Positions 9,260 through 18,407 of a stretch of 64,000 nt of DNA are shown here, one piece after another. Within the stretch, counting starts at the first letter, position 1. The number at the start of each line of letters is the position of its first letter. The stretch is from assembly GCF_000744105.1 (NCBI RefSeq), contig NZ_JQLH01000001.1, forward strand, positions 1,488,001 through 1,552,000, written 5' to 3'. The notes beneath the pieces are model-generated. The model searched no databases and was not told where the DNA came from. It saw only the letters and a list, made by a program, of their open reading frames with translations. Origin of the DNA: Maribacter forsetii DSM 18668. Lineage in GTDB: Bacteria; Bacteroidota; Bacteroidia; Flavobacteriales; Flavobacteriaceae. The position numbers and the translations under genes were made by a program.

Positions 9260-9623
9260 TTTATTATTATCAGGGGTTGTTGTTATTATAGCCGGTGTGG
9301 TTTATGGAGGTCACCCATCATATATTATGCCCGAACTTTTGGGTTTTGAAGTGGTTGATTTGGAGCTAAAGAATATGCTACGTGCGGTAATGGGTATTTA
9401 TATGGGTGTAGGGCTGTTTTGGATATTGGGGTCCTATAAAACGAAACTTTGATATGCAGCAACCTTATGTAATGTGCTCTTTATGGGTGGAATTTCTTTT
9501 GGTAGAATAGTAAGTACGTTGTTTGATGGAATATCACCATTATTCACACCCGCATTAATTTTAGAATTGTTATTCTTTGGCTGGGGATTATATAATCTTA
9601 AAAAGTATAAGGAAATAAAGTAG
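9222..9623 (+). pseudogene. DUF4345-like small membrane protein gene, interrupted by an in-frame TGA
   Basis: One continuous reading frame runs from ATG 9222 (or ATG 9237) to TAG 9621-9623 but carries a TGA at 9450-9452 (codon 77). The first part reads NLLLSGVVVIIAGVVYGG and MGIYMGVGLFWILGSYKTKL. After the TGA it continues YAATLCNVLFMGGISFGR and then VSTLFDGISPLFTPALIL. This is the four-helix DUF4345 layout, with the GG..GR..S...G segment falling behind the stop. A tryptophan codon (TGG) at the stop would restore a 133-residue protein. It overlaps the MFS gene end by 38 bases. It is either a recent nonsense mutation, a truncated functional product, or a sequencing error. Confidence 0.75.
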
Positions 9624-9635
9624 GTGTAGTACTCA

Positions 9636-10376
9636 TTAAAAATCCAATTTCTTCTTTCTTAGTTCAAAGTTCTGACCCAGATAAACTTTACGTACCATTT
9701 CATCGGCAGCTAATTCTTCTGGTTCTCCTGATTTTAGAATACCACCCTCAAACATTAGGTAAGAACGCTCTGTAATAGCAAGCGTTTCCTGTACGTTGTG
9801 GTCTGTGATAAGTATACCAATGTTTTTGTCTTTTAACTGCGCTACAATACGTTGAATATCCTCTACGGCCACGGGATCTACCCCGGCGAAAGGTTCATCT
9901 AGCAAAATAAATTTTGGATCCGTAGCCAAAGCTCTAGCGATTTCTGTTCTTCTTCGCTCACCACCTGATAATAAGTCACCACGACTTTTGCGTATATGAC
10001 CTAAACCGAACTCCTCTATAAGCGACTCCATTTTCATGTGTTGCTCTTTTTTGCTCAATTTTGTCAATTGAAGTACGCTTAAAATATTCTTTTCAATACT
10101 TAGCTTTCTAAAGACAGATGCTTCTTGTGCCAAGTACCCAATACCATTTTGTGCTCTCTTGTACATAGGAAATTTGGTGATTTCCATATCATCTAAATAG
10201 ATGCTGCCGCCATTGGGTTTTACAAGCCCAACGATCATATAAAAGGAAGTGGTCTTACCGGCACCGTTAGGTCCAAGTAACCCTACAATTTCACCTTGAT
10301 TAACTTCAAGAGAAATTCCTTTAACCACCCTACGACCTCTGTAGGACTTCATTATATTGTCGGCACGTAACTTCAT
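9636..10376 (-). CDS. lptB: LPS export ABC transporter ATP-binding protein
   Basis: Cytoplasmic ATPase of the LptB2FGC complex that drives lipopolysaccharide from the inner membrane to the outer leaflet. The 246-residue protein has Walker [10 protein letters not shown], a Q-loop at [14 protein letters not shown], the ABC signature LSGGERRR, Walker [13 protein letters not shown] and the H-loop [17 protein letters not shown] and YLGQNFE near the C-terminus are LptB hallmarks, and the length is typical. It is the last gene of a minus-strand cluster with kdsD, tatC and an AhpD-like gene; kdsD feeds KDO synthesis, which fits an envelope theme. Confidence 0.96.
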   Translation of the reverse strand: MKLRADNIMKSYRGRRVVKGISLEVNQGEIVGLLGPNGAGKTTSFYMIVGLVKPNGGSIYLDDMEITKFPMYKRAQNGIGYLAQEASVFRKLSIEKNILSVLQLTKLSKKEQHMKMESLIEEFGLGHIRKSRGDLLSGGERRRTEIARALATDPKFILLDEPFAGVDPVAVEDIQRIVAQLKDKNIGILITDHNVQETLAITERSYLMFEGGILKSGEPEELAADEMVRKVYLGQNFELRKKKLDF

Positions 10377-10427
10377 GTTTTCAAATCTATTGGTTATTGG
10401 TCTGTTAGAAAAGTAATTGGCGATTTT

Positions 10428-10778
10428 TTAACCTTGTTGGTTTTCTAATTCTTCCCAATATTCATAAGCTCTTCTCAAATGTGGAATTACAATGGTACCG
10501 CCAACTAAGGTGGCAATACTTAAAGTTTCCATGACCTCTTCTTTAGATACGCCTTCATTGTAAGAACTTTCTAAATGGTATTTTACGCAATCGTCGCAAC
10601 GCAATACGGTTGATGCAACAAGACCTAATAATTCTTTGGTTTTCACATCTAAAGCACCTGCAGCAAATGCATTGGTATCTAAATTAAATATACGTTTTAC
10701 AACTTTATTGTTATCTGCCAGTAACTTATCGTTCATCTTAGAACGGTAGGCATTAAATTCTTCAATTTGGTTTGACAT
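10428..10778 (-). CDS. Carboxymuconolactone decarboxylase (AhpD-like) family protein
   Basis: A 116-residue all-helical protein with the AhpD-type motif CDDCVKYHLESS: two cysteines in CxxC followed by a histidine, as in thiol-dependent peroxidase-like members. Length fits the single-domain CMD family. The likely role is a disulfide reductase or peroxidase-type activity, or decarboxylation; the CxxC favours redox chemistry. Its start overlaps the end of tatC by 17 bases and it precedes lptB by 51 bases, so it is part of the kdsD-tatC-lptB transcription unit. Confidence 0.88.
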   Translation of the reverse strand: MSNQIEEFNAYRSKMNDKLLADNNKVVKRIFNLDTNAFAAGALDVKTKELLGLVASTVLRCDDCVKYHLESSYNEGVSKEEVMETLSIATLVGGTIVIPHLRRAYEYWEELENQQG

Positions 10779-11643
10779 TTCTATTTTTCTTTTTTTCTTT
10801 TTCAGCTTTTTTTCTTTCTTTTCTCAATACCATCGCAGATATAAAAATACTTATCTGGTATAGTACAATTACCGGTATGGCAACTATAATCTGACTTGTA
10901 ACGTCTGGTGGTGTAATTACAGCAGAAAGTATCAAAACAACTACTAAGGCTATTTTTCTGTACTTCTTCATCAATTCAGGTGTAACTAAACCTACTTTAG
11001 TTAAAAAGAAAATGATAATCGGTAGTTCAAATAATATACCACAAGCAAGTACGGATATTTTTAATGTCCCAATATAAGAGTCCAAATCGAACTCGTTTAA
11101 AACGGAGTCACTAACAACATAAGACCCTAAGAAGTTAATTGAAAGTGGCGCTACAATGTAGTATCCAAATAAAACTCCTATAAAAAATAAGATAGAGGCA
11201 ATTAATATAAAACCGCGGGAGTTCTTGCGCTCATTGGCATGTAGCCCCGGACTAATAAATTTCCACATTTCATATAAAATGTAGGGAAATCCAAGAATAA
11301 CCCCTGCCCAAATAGAAGTCCATATGTGGGCAGAAAATTGGCCGCCCATTTCACGACTCTGAATGGTAAATGGAAATTCATCGGCACAGAAAGAGGAATC
11401 TATTACCGTAAAAGATTGCACTTTATTCAACCACGTAGCAATATCACAAAAGAAGCGATACGTGGGGAAGTTCATGTTTTTTGGTCCGAATATTATGGTG
11501 TCAAAAATGAAACCTTTCATTAAAAAGGCAACACTTCCTATGATAACAACTGCCAATACGGATCTTATTAAATGCCATCTTAGTTCTTCTAAATGATCAA
11601 GAAATGACATCTCATTCGGTGGCGTGGTAGTTTTGGAACTCAT
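10762..11643 (-). CDS. tatC: Sec-independent (twin-arginine) protein translocase TatC
   Basis: Inner-membrane receptor for twin-arginine signal peptides. The 293-residue protein starts MSFLDHLEELRWHLIRS (the TatC hallmark LDHLEELR) after a short polar extension and has about six membrane segments, with FISPGLHANERK in the first cytoplasmic/periplasmic loop region and the C-terminal VITPPDVTSQ typical of TatC. The tail is lysine-rich (RKERKKAEKEKKK). An approximately 50-residue insertion after the first membrane segment makes it longer than the E. coli protein. The start overlaps the kdsD stop (TAATG). A Tat substrate, the PhoD-like phosphatase, lies nearby. Confidence 0.95.
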   Translation of the reverse strand: MSSKTTTPPNEMSFLDHLEELRWHLIRSVLAVVIIGSVAFLMKGFIFDTIIFGPKNMNFPTYRFFCDIATWLNKVQSFTVIDSSFCADEFPFTIQSREMGGQFSAHIWTSIWAGVILGFPYILYEMWKFISPGLHANERKNSRGFILIASILFFIGVLFGYYIVAPLSINFLGSYVVSDSVLNEFDLDSYIGTLKISVLACGILFELPIIIFFLTKVGLVTPELMKKYRKIALVVVLILSAVITPPDVTSQIIVAIPVIVLYQISIFISAMVLRKERKKAEKEKKKNRNVKPN

Positions 11644-12620
11644 TATAAAATACCTTCGTTTATTAAATTATGTAAATGGATAACGCCAACATACGTATCT
11701 TCATCCATGGCTAACAATTGTGATATTCCCTTTTTTTGCATGTGTTCTAAAGCCTTAATTGCCAAGGTGTTTGCAGGTATGGTTTTAGGGTTTGTTGTCA
11801 TGATGTCTTCTGCAGTCAAACCTTTAATGTTGTCATGTTTGTTTAGCATGCGTCTAATATCGCCATCGGTTACGATACCAACAACTTTTTTGCCATCAAG
11901 TACTGCTGTTACGCCCAACATTTTTTTAGAGATTTCAATAATAACTTTTTTGACCTCTTCATCTTTTTGAACTTGTGGGACTTGATTTTTACTTACCAAG
12001 TCTGCAACTCTTAAATATAATCTCTTGCCTAAAGATCCACCAGGATGGTATTTTGCAAAATCAGAACTGCTAAATCCTTTGATTTCTAAAAGTACAATTG
12101 CAAGTGCATCACCCATAACTAATTGAGCTGTAGTACTTGTTGTAGGAGCTAGTCCGTTAGGGCAAGCTTCCTTGTCCACATGGGTATTTAAAATAAAATC
12201 TGCTTGTTTTGCCAAAAAAGAATCGGTGTTCCCCGTCATGGCAATTAGCTTGTTCGTACCTCTTTTTATGAGCGGAACCAACATCTTTATTTCTGGTGTA
12301 TTTCCACTGTTTGAAATACAGATAACAACGTCATTGTCTTGTACGGTTCCCAGGTCTCCATGAATGGCATCTCCAGCATGCATGAAAATTGCGGGAGTAC
12401 CTGTGGAATTCAGGGTAGCTACAATTTTGGTGGCAATGATAGCGCTCTTACCAATGCCTGAAATTATTACACGTCCTTTTGCTTCAATAATGCAGTTTAC
12501 GATGCTAGCAAAATCATCGGTTAAAAGTGAGGAAAGTTGTGCTATAGCATCACGCTCAGTTTCAATGGTTTTTCTCGCTAAGCCAATAATGGTGTCCGTT
12601 GCAATCAATCTATTATTCAA
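11643..12620 (-). CDS. kdsD: Arabinose-5-phosphate isomerase (KpsF/GutQ family)
   Basis: Converts ribulose 5-phosphate to arabinose 5-phosphate, the first step to KDO of lipopolysaccharide. It has an N-terminal SIS domain (GRVIISGIGKSAIIATKI, AIHGDLG, CISNSGNTPEI), the link KYHPGGSLGKRL, and two C-terminal CBS domains (VVGIVTDGDIRR, then THTNPKT-like and GVIHLHNLI regions). I choose TTG 12620, which gives 325 residues, the usual family length. An in-frame TTG at 12677 would add 19 atypical residues. A possible -7 box (TAATTTTG on the minus strand, about 12666-12673) lies between these two starts and would exclude the longer one. First gene of the tatC/lptB cluster. Confidence 0.88.
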   Translation of the reverse strand: MNNRLIATDTIIGLARKTIETERDAIAQLSSLLTDDFASIVNCIIEAKGRVIISGIGKSAIIATKIVATLNSTGTPAIFMHAGDAIHGDLGTVQDNDVVICISNSGNTPEIKMLVPLIKRGTNKLIAMTGNTDSFLAKQADFILNTHVDKEACPNGLAPTTSTTAQLVMGDALAIVLLEIKGFSSSDFAKYHPGGSLGKRLYLRVADLVSKNQVPQVQKDEEVKKVIIEISKKMLGVTAVLDGKKVVGIVTDGDIRRMLNKHDNIKGLTAEDIMTTNPKTIPANTLAIKALEHMQKKGISQLLAMDEDTYVGVIHLHNLINEGIL

Positions 12621-12737
12621 ATTATGGATTGTATTCCTAAAAGAATGTATTATCTTTAAGATGACAAAATTAAACAATCTTAATTTTAAATGCCGATTAT
12701 CGCATAATAATTTGGAAACGCATAGCTAGGCAATTTG

Positions 12738-12745
12738 TAATTTTG
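12738..12745 (+). promoter_or_regulatory. Putative -7 box upstream of recQ
   Basis: TAATTTTG fits TAnnTTTG. A TTG at 12712-12714 is 23 bases away, slightly long for a -33 element. Transcription would begin near 12752, about 40 bases before the GTG start of recQ. Confidence 0.4.
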
Positions 12746-12793
12746 TTCGCTTATAAAATTTTAAAGTAAGTAGTGTCCCCTTAAATGTAAAAT

Positions 12794-15004
12794 GTGACAG
12801 ACAGTAAAGAATTTGACAATATCGATTTACATTCCTCATTAAAAAAATATTTTGGTTTTTCTCAGTTTAAAGGACTTCAAGAAGAGGTAATTAAAAATGT
12901 TTTAAAACAGAATAATACGTTTGTAATCATGCCAACTGGTGGTGGTAAATCTATGTGTTACCAGTTACCTGCCCTTATGCAAGAGGGTACTGCAATTATC
13001 GTATCTCCGTTGATTGCTTTAATGAAAAATCAAGTAGATGCCATACGTGGGGTTTCTTCTGAGGTAGGAATAGCCCATGTTTTAAATTCCTCATTAAATA
13101 AAGGGGAGATAAAACAGGTGAAAGAAGATATCACAAAGGGAGTCACTAAACTACTGTATGTTGCACCAGAATCTTTGACAAAAGAAGAGAATGTAGAATT
13201 TCTACGTTCGGTAAAGGTCTCATTTGTAGCTGTAGATGAAGCGCATTGTATATCTGAATGGGGTCATGATTTTAGACCTGAGTATAGAAATTTGAAATCT
13301 ATAGTTGCACGATTAGGAGATAATATTCCTATCATCGGACTTACAGCAACGGCAACCCCAAAGGTTCAAGAAGATATAATTAAGAATTTAGGTATAGGCG
13401 GGGCAAAGCTTTTTAAAGCTTCTTTTAACCGTCCTAATTTATTTTACGAAGTACGTACCAAAACAGAGAATATAGAAGCGGATATCATCCGTTTCGTGAA
13501 ACAGAATTCTGGTAAATCAGGAATTATATATTGCCTTAGTCGTAAAAAGGTAGAAGAGTTAGCTCAAGTATTGCAGGTAAACGGAGTAAGTGCCGTACCA
13601 TACCATGCAGGTTTTGATGCTAAAACGAGATCTAAATATCAAGATATGTTCTTGATGGAAGATGTAGATGTGGTAGTCGCTACCATTGCCTTTGGTATGG
13701 GGATAGATAAGCCGGATGTGCGTTTTGTTATTCATCATGATATTCCAAAAAGTATTGAAAGTTACTATCAGGAAACAGGAAGAGCTGGTCGTGATGGTGG
13801 AGAAGGGCATTGTTTAGCTTATTATTCTTATAAGGATATTGAAAAGCTAGAGAAGTTTATGTCTGGTAAACCTGTTGCTGAACAAGAAATAGGAAATGCT
13901 TTATTGCAAGAAGTGGTTGCGTATGCGGAAACCTCCATGTCTAGACGTAAGTTCATGCTTCATTATTTTGGAGAGGAATTTGACGACGTTAACGGTGAAG
14001 GTGCCGAAATGGATGACAATACCAGAAATCCTAAAGAGAAAGAAGAGGCGAAGGATAATGTTGAGAAGTTACTTAAGGTAGTTACTGGTACAAGTGAAAA
14101 GTTTAAATCTAAAGAAATCGTAAACGCGTTACGCGGTAAAACAAATGCGATAATATCTTCACATAAGACCAATGAAAAAGAGTTTTTTGGCATTGGTTCT
14201 GATAAGGATAAAAGCTATTGGATGGCACTTATTCGCCAGACATTGGTTGCCGGATTGTTAAGAAAAGAAATTGAACAATACGGCGTATTACATGTAACGG
14301 ATAATGGTAAGGAGTTTTTAACTAAACCATCATCTTTTATGATGACCAAGGATCATGTTTACAATGCCGAAAATGATAATGCTATTGTTGGTGCCGCTAA
14401 ATCTGGCGGTATTGCCGATGAGAAATTATTAAAACAATTAAAAGATTTAAGAAAAGCACAAGCAAGGAAAATAGGAGTTCCGCCATTTGTAGTTTTTCAA
14501 GATCCTTCGTTAGAGGACATGGCGTTGAAATATCCTATTTCACATGAAGAAATGTTGAATGTTCATGGAGTAGGAGAAGGTAAGGCTAAGAAATACGGTA
14601 AGCCATTTATTGCTTTTATTGCCACTTATGTTGAGGAAAATGAAATCATTAGACCAGATGATCTTGTAGTTAAAAGTACAGGGGCTAATTCTGCCTTGAA
14701 GCTATATGTTATACAAAATGTAGATAGAAAATTACCTTTGTCTGATATTGCATCGGCAAAAGGATTGGAAATTCCTGATCTTATTAAAGAAATGGAGCAA
14801 ATTGTATATAGCGGTACAAAGTTGAACCTTAATTATTGGATCGATGAGATTTTAGATGAGGATCAACAAGAAGAAATACATGAGTACTTCTTAGAGGCGG
14901 ATAGTGATAACCTTGAGGAAGCAATGACCGAATTTGACGGTGAGTATGAAGAAGAAGAGTTAAGATTGTATCGATTAAAATTCATCAGTGAAGTAGCAAA
15001 CTAA
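12794..15004 (+). CDS. recQ: ATP-dependent DNA helicase RecQ, zinc-less type
   Basis: 3'-5' DNA helicase for recombination and fork repair. The 736-residue protein has Walker A MPTGGGKSMCY (K52), VDEAHC (DEAH 148-151), GLTATATP, ARG-finger motif ETGRAGRDG, an RQC winged-helix region, and an HRDC domain near 525-600 (ISHEEMLNVHGVGEGKAKKYG). The four cysteines that bind zinc in E. coli RecQ are absent: the first site reads SMSRRKFMLHYFGEEF (about residue 380) and the CxxCxxC loop is replaced by GEGAEMDDNTRNPK. An acidic C-terminal extension of about 120 residues follows HRDC. The start is GTG 12794. It converges on the next gene across a strong terminator. Confidence 0.95.
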   Translation: MTDSKEFDNIDLHSSLKKYFGFSQFKGLQEEVIKNVLKQNNTFVIMPTGGGKSMCYQLPALMQEGTAIIVSPLIALMKNQVDAIRGVSSEVGIAHVLNSSLNKGEIKQVKEDITKGVTKLLYVAPESLTKEENVEFLRSVKVSFVAVDEAHCISEWGHDFRPEYRNLKSIVARLGDNIPIIGLTATATPKVQEDIIKNLGIGGAKLFKASFNRPNLFYEVRTKTENIEADIIRFVKQNSGKSGIIYCLSRKKVEELAQVLQVNGVSAVPYHAGFDAKTRSKYQDMFLMEDVDVVVATIAFGMGIDKPDVRFVIHHDIPKSIESYYQETGRAGRDGGEGHCLAYYSYKDIEKLEKFMSGKPVAEQEIGNALLQEVVAYAETSMSRRKFMLHYFGEEFDDVNGEGAEMDDNTRNPKEKEEAKDNVEKLLKVVTGTSEKFKSKEIVNALRGKTNAIISSHKTNEKEFFGIGSDKDKSYWMALIRQTLVAGLLRKEIEQYGVLHVTDNGKEFLTKPSSFMMTKDHVYNAENDNAIVGAAKSGGIADEKLLKQLKDLRKAQARKIGVPPFVVFQDPSLEDMALKYPISHEEMLNVHGVGEGKAKKYGKPFIAFIATYVEENEIIRPDDLVVKSTGANSALKLYVIQNVDRKLPLSDIASAKGLEIPDLIKEMEQIVYSGTKLNLNYWIDEILDEDQQEEIHEYFLEADSDNLEEAMTEFDGEYEEEELRLYRLKFISEVAN

Positions 15005-15030
15005 ACAATAATACCTCCAGTAAATAAAAT

Positions 15031-15071
15031 TCCCTTTGTAATTCTGTTATAGAATAGCAAAGGGATTTTTT
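15031..15071. terminator. Hairpin terminator after recQ (bidirectional)
   Basis: Outer stem TCCCTTTG (15031-15038) with CAAAGGGA (15058-15065), inner stem ATTCT with AGAAT, and then a run of T. The A-rich left side lets it serve the convergent minus-strand gene as well. Confidence 0.88.
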
Positions 15072-15092
15072 CTAAACACTACTTAAAATTTT

Positions 15093-16403
15093 CTATCTCG
15101 CAGCTGTACCACTGATAGATTTACCTTTTCGTAATTGTCTTTGTATTTTTTTGATGGCAGATTCTATTGATTTTTCTGGTTCAATAATATTATATTCTCC
15201 CCAGAAATCTGGATCAGCAAAGCCAATAGCTTCATCACTTAGTATAATGGAAGACTTCATTCTATCCTTATATTTAGGGAAGGCATTGTCAGTATTTTTC
15301 TCCCAATCTGTAATGGCCATTTCACAATTCATGCTATATACCGAGTTGAATAAGCGTTTGTCCCAATCTATTTTAAACTCTAATAGCACATTGCTATATC
15401 CATAGTACCATTTTCCGTCTTTTTCTCTGTAGTCTACACGGTAAGAAACCTCTGTTGGCCAAACATCTGCGTTTTTTGGTTTTCTTCTTACAAACATTTG
15501 AGATGCCAATCTTTTATCTGTAATGTTTAGAGAGTAAATGGCGCTGGTTAAAATCTTGTTTTCTGCATCGATATATAATTTACCGTTATATAATGGGTCT
15601 ATAATTTCAGGCTTTTGCTTGAAATCAATAACATAAATTAGTTGATCATTTACTCGTGTAGAAGTGTCAAATGAGAAATCGTAATATGCTAATGTTTCCG
15701 GAGTAAAAATGTAGTTAGGGTATTTTACCATGTCTACGAACAACGTATTGAACGGTCCTCCTTGAAGTTTTAAAGCAACAGTATCTAACTTAGCGTAGTC
15801 AGTGCTTTTTCGTGCCTTGTAAAGTTCCAGTGCATCGGTTTTTTTAGATGAATACGGAGTTTTGTAAATATTAACTACCGCTTCGGAAAGACTTACGTTT
15901 GTTCTTCTTTTTTTAATAGTTTCTCTGTAAAAAGCGGTCATAACAGTACTTTCATTTAAATAGTTGTCCCCTTTTTTGTTCAGTGTCTCCTTTACCAAGG
16001 CTTCAGCATCATTTGGTGCATCTATACTTGCCTCTGATAAAGCCATAACAAATTCTGTCATGAAGATTTTGTTCTTCTTTTCCTCTAATTCAGTAATGGC
16101 AATTTGTTTCGTTTTATATCCTAAAAAGGCAATAGTTAAGTTGTTCACAGTGTACTCATTTGGAACTTTCAGCGAAAACTGTCCTTCAGAGTTGGTGATG
16201 GTGGTTACATTGGTGTTGTCAACGGTTAGTGTAGCGAAAATTAATGGTTTCTTACTATCAGCGTCTAAAACTTCACCGGTGTATTCGGTGTAATTACTAG
16301 TCTGTGCCCACATATTATTTGCTCCTATTCCTATTGAAAAAAGAAATACCAATAAATACTTTATAGAATGGTTCTTAAATGAAAAATTGTATTCTTGTGA
16401 CAT
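15093..16403 (-). CDS. Secreted CarboxypepD_reg-like domain protein
   Basis: A 436-residue exported protein. Residues about 16-33 form a signal peptide (YLLVFLFSIGIGANNMWAQ). A carboxypeptidase-regulatory-like beta-sandwich follows (YTGEVLDADSKKPLIFATLT, NSEGQFSLKVP, AFLGYKTK), as seen at the N-terminus of TonB-dependent receptors in Bacteroidota. The remaining 300 residues are rich in beta-strand patterns with repeated aromatic residues and no TonB plug. Function is not known; proteins of this layout sit in the periplasm or outer membrane. The tail is basic (KKIQRQLRKGKSISG). Monocistronic by its surroundings. Confidence 0.75.
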   Translation of the reverse strand: MSQEYNFSFKNHSIKYLLVFLFSIGIGANNMWAQTSNYTEYTGEVLDADSKKPLIFATLTVDNTNVTTITNSEGQFSLKVPNEYTVNNLTIAFLGYKTKQIAITELEEKKNKIFMTEFVMALSEASIDAPNDAEALVKETLNKKGDNYLNESTVMTAFYRETIKKRRTNVSLSEAVVNIYKTPYSSKKTDALELYKARKSTDYAKLDTVALKLQGGPFNTLFVDMVKYPNYIFTPETLAYYDFSFDTSTRVNDQLIYVIDFKQKPEIIDPLYNGKLYIDAENKILTSAIYSLNITDKRLASQMFVRRKPKNADVWPTEVSYRVDYREKDGKWYYGYSNVLLEFKIDWDKRLFNSVYSMNCEMAITDWEKNTDNAFPKYKDRMKSSIILSDEAIGFADPDFWGEYNIIEPEKSIESAIKKIQRQLRKGKSISGTAAR

Positions 16404-16498
16404 AACGAATCTTTTCTTTATAAGGTAGTGATTAATAACGAATTAAAGGATTTTTTACTGTTAAATCATTAGTGTTGGAAAATGATAATATGGCAAAA

Positions 16499-17242
16499 TT
16501 ACTTTTTACCATCAAATGTTTTAGATGAGGTACTTACCAGTCTATTGATTTCCTTTAATTCTTCTTCGGTAAGATCACGCCATTTTCCAACGGGTACATC
16601 TAATTGCACGTTCATAATTCTAATGCGTTTCAACTTCTTTACCCTATAATCTAAATATTCGCACATTCTACGAATTTGCCTGTTTAGACCTTGAGTTAGA
16701 ATGATCCTGAATTGATACGTACTTACTTCAAAAACTTCACATTCCCTGGTTACTTGATCAAGAATAGGAATTCCTTTTCGCATCCTATTTAAAAAATCTA
16801 TCGTAATAGGTTTGTCTACCGTTACCAAATACTCTTTCTCATGATTGTTACGTGCGCGTAGAATCTTGTTTACAATATCGCCATCATCGGTTAAAAATAT
16901 AAGTCCCTCACTTGGTTTGTCTAATCTCCCAATTGGAAAAATACGCTTTGGGTAGTTAATGTAATCTATAATATTATCCTTTTCTACACCTGTATCTGTG
17001 GTACAAACAATGCCTATAGGTTTGTTGAATGCCAAATACGTAGATTTTCCCTTAGGTGCTTTAATTAGTTCTCCATCAACTTTAACAACATCACCGACTG
17101 ATATTTTAGTTCCCATTTCTGGCACTTCTCCATTAATGGTTACTCTGCCTTGGTCAATCAATTTGTCTGCAGCTCTACGTGAGCAATAACCAGCTTCGCT
17201 AAGGTATTTGTTTATTCTAGTTTTATTGGTGTTGTCTTGCAT
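16499..17242 (-). CDS. rluF: 23S rRNA pseudouridine synthase (RluF/RsuA family)
   Basis: Isomerises uridine in rRNA. The 247-residue protein begins with an S4 RNA-binding domain (INKYLSEAGYCSRRAADKLI, GRVTINGEVP) and continues with the pseudouridine synthase domain: LAFNKPIGIVCTTD, then the catalytic-aspartate motif PIGRLDKPSEGLIFLTDDGD, and LTQGLNRQIRRMCEYL. The order and the KPxGxxxT segment favour RluF over RsuA or RluB, though position specificity is inferred. It is the third gene of an operon-like minus-strand run with a serine hydrolase (gap 16) and a small unknown protein. Confidence 0.88.
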   Translation of the reverse strand: MQDNTNKTRINKYLSEAGYCSRRAADKLIDQGRVTINGEVPEMGTKISVGDVVKVDGELIKAPKGKSTYLAFNKPIGIVCTTDTGVEKDNIIDYINYPKRIFPIGRLDKPSEGLIFLTDDGDIVNKILRARNNHEKEYLVTVDKPITIDFLNRMRKGIPILDQVTRECEVFEVSTYQFRIILTQGLNRQIRRMCEYLDYRVKKLKRIRIMNVQLDVPVGKWRDLTEEELKEINRLVSTSSKTFDGKK

Positions 17243-17258
17243 AATCAGCTTACTGTTT

Positions 17259-18392
17259 CTAATGTTGATTTCGATTTACTTCTTGTTGGTAGATTTCTCT
17301 TCCTAATTGTGCTAAAAACGGAATTCCGATTTCATCATACTCATAGGCATCGTCATTGAAGATACCGTCTTTATTCACTAAAACTGTTGCGGTTAAAAGA
17401 AAGTCGATATTCTTTTCTGTGTCTTTAATATATGCGCAATCGGTTAGCGTACCGTAGGCAAATCCTACTTTATTATAAATTTCGATATGTTGGGGAATGT
17501 CTTTTTTAGTATCACCATATATGAAAAACTTACAATAACCATCGTAATATGTGGTTGGGTCATAACCTGCTTTTTGAGGAACGGTGTGCATTGCTGTTAA
17601 TAAATGTTCACGCTGTTCAGTACTAAGGTCAAATTGTTCTGATGCTTTATACTTTTGAGGAAATACTACTCTTTTTAACAGGTTGTGTTGCGATTGAATA
17701 GGGTAATAGTTTTTCAAACTAAAATCGAATGGTTCTTTTATTAACTCTTCATCTTCATAATAACCTACGCCCTTTTCAATATCTAACAGTTCTAACTTTT
17801 TAGGTGTTTTGTTGAGTAAAGAATTAGTAATGCCAGTAGTTGAATCGTTTAAATAGATAATTAAGGGCTTTGTTCTTAAATCATCTGAATGATAACCTAA
17901 TCTGTGGCTAAGTCTAACAGGTGATATTTTTTTATTGTTCAAACTCTCATTGATGGCTTCAAATCCTAAGAATTCCACCAATCTATTGTTTGCTAAATTA
18001 TCGCTAACAGCAAAAATTTTGGATACATCTTTGGCAAACGTACTTTCAATAGTGTCACCTTCTATGTAATACCTGGTATTTATAGTTAAGCTGTCTATTT
18101 GATTTAACTTTTCTAGAGCTAGTACGGCAGTTGGGAATTTAACTGTGCTTGCAGGATAAAAATACATGTTGTCGTTTACCTGAAAATCATAATCGGTAAA
18201 AAAGACGCTATCATTTCTTCTGTCAATTTGTGTGTATCTAATTTGAACTTGATAGTTTTCAACACTATCCATCACCCTTTTTATTTTAGGATTATCAGAA
18301 GATAGTGCAACCTCCAGAAAATTTAAATTCCGTTGTTCTTGAGCGCAAGAAGATAAAAGGACACCACATATAAAAAGAAGAAAGTGCTTCAT
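17259..18392 (-). CDS. Class A beta-lactamase-like serine hydrolase, lipoprotein
   Basis: A 377-residue predicted lipoprotein: MKHFLLFICGVLLSSC is a signal with a lipobox cysteine at residue 16. The serine active site SxxK is S82-T-V-K85 in YPASTVKFP, and SDN is at 130-132 (AVSDNLANN), both as in class A beta-lactamases. The third box is KVG in IYNKVGFAYG instead of KTG. It is longer than true beta-lactamases (about 290 residues) and the omega-loop ExxLN is not obvious, so it may be a peptidase or penicillin-binding protein relative rather than a resistance enzyme. It lies 15 bases after the upstream small gene in the same operon. Confidence 0.82.
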   Translation of the reverse strand: MKHFLLFICGVLLSSCAQEQRNLNFLEVALSSDNPKIKRVMDSVENYQVQIRYTQIDRRNDSVFFTDYDFQVNDNMYFYPASTVKFPTAVLALEKLNQIDSLTINTRYYIEGDTIESTFAKDVSKIFAVSDNLANNRLVEFLGFEAINESLNNKKISPVRLSHRLGYHSDDLRTKPLIIYLNDSTTGITNSLLNKTPKKLELLDIEKGVGYYEDEELIKEPFDFSLKNYYPIQSQHNLLKRVVFPQKYKASEQFDLSTEQREHLLTAMHTVPQKAGYDPTTYYDGYCKFFIYGDTKKDIPQHIEIYNKVGFAYGTLTDCAYIKDTEKNIDFLLTATVLVNKDGIFNDDAYEYDEIGIPFLAQLGREIYQQEVNRNQH

Positions 18393-18407
18393 GCTACTAT
18401 GTTTTAT

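Noticed and set aside
9450..9452. TGA in the DUF4345-like gene as selenocysteine or programmed readthrough
   Set aside because: No SECIS-like hairpin was seen, the position fits tryptophan in a non-redox membrane protein, and nothing suggests recoding. A point mutation is simpler.
12621..12677. TTG 12677 as start of kdsD
   Set aside because: Adds 19 atypical residues and lies upstream of a possible -7 box; TTG 12620 gives the usual 325-residue length.
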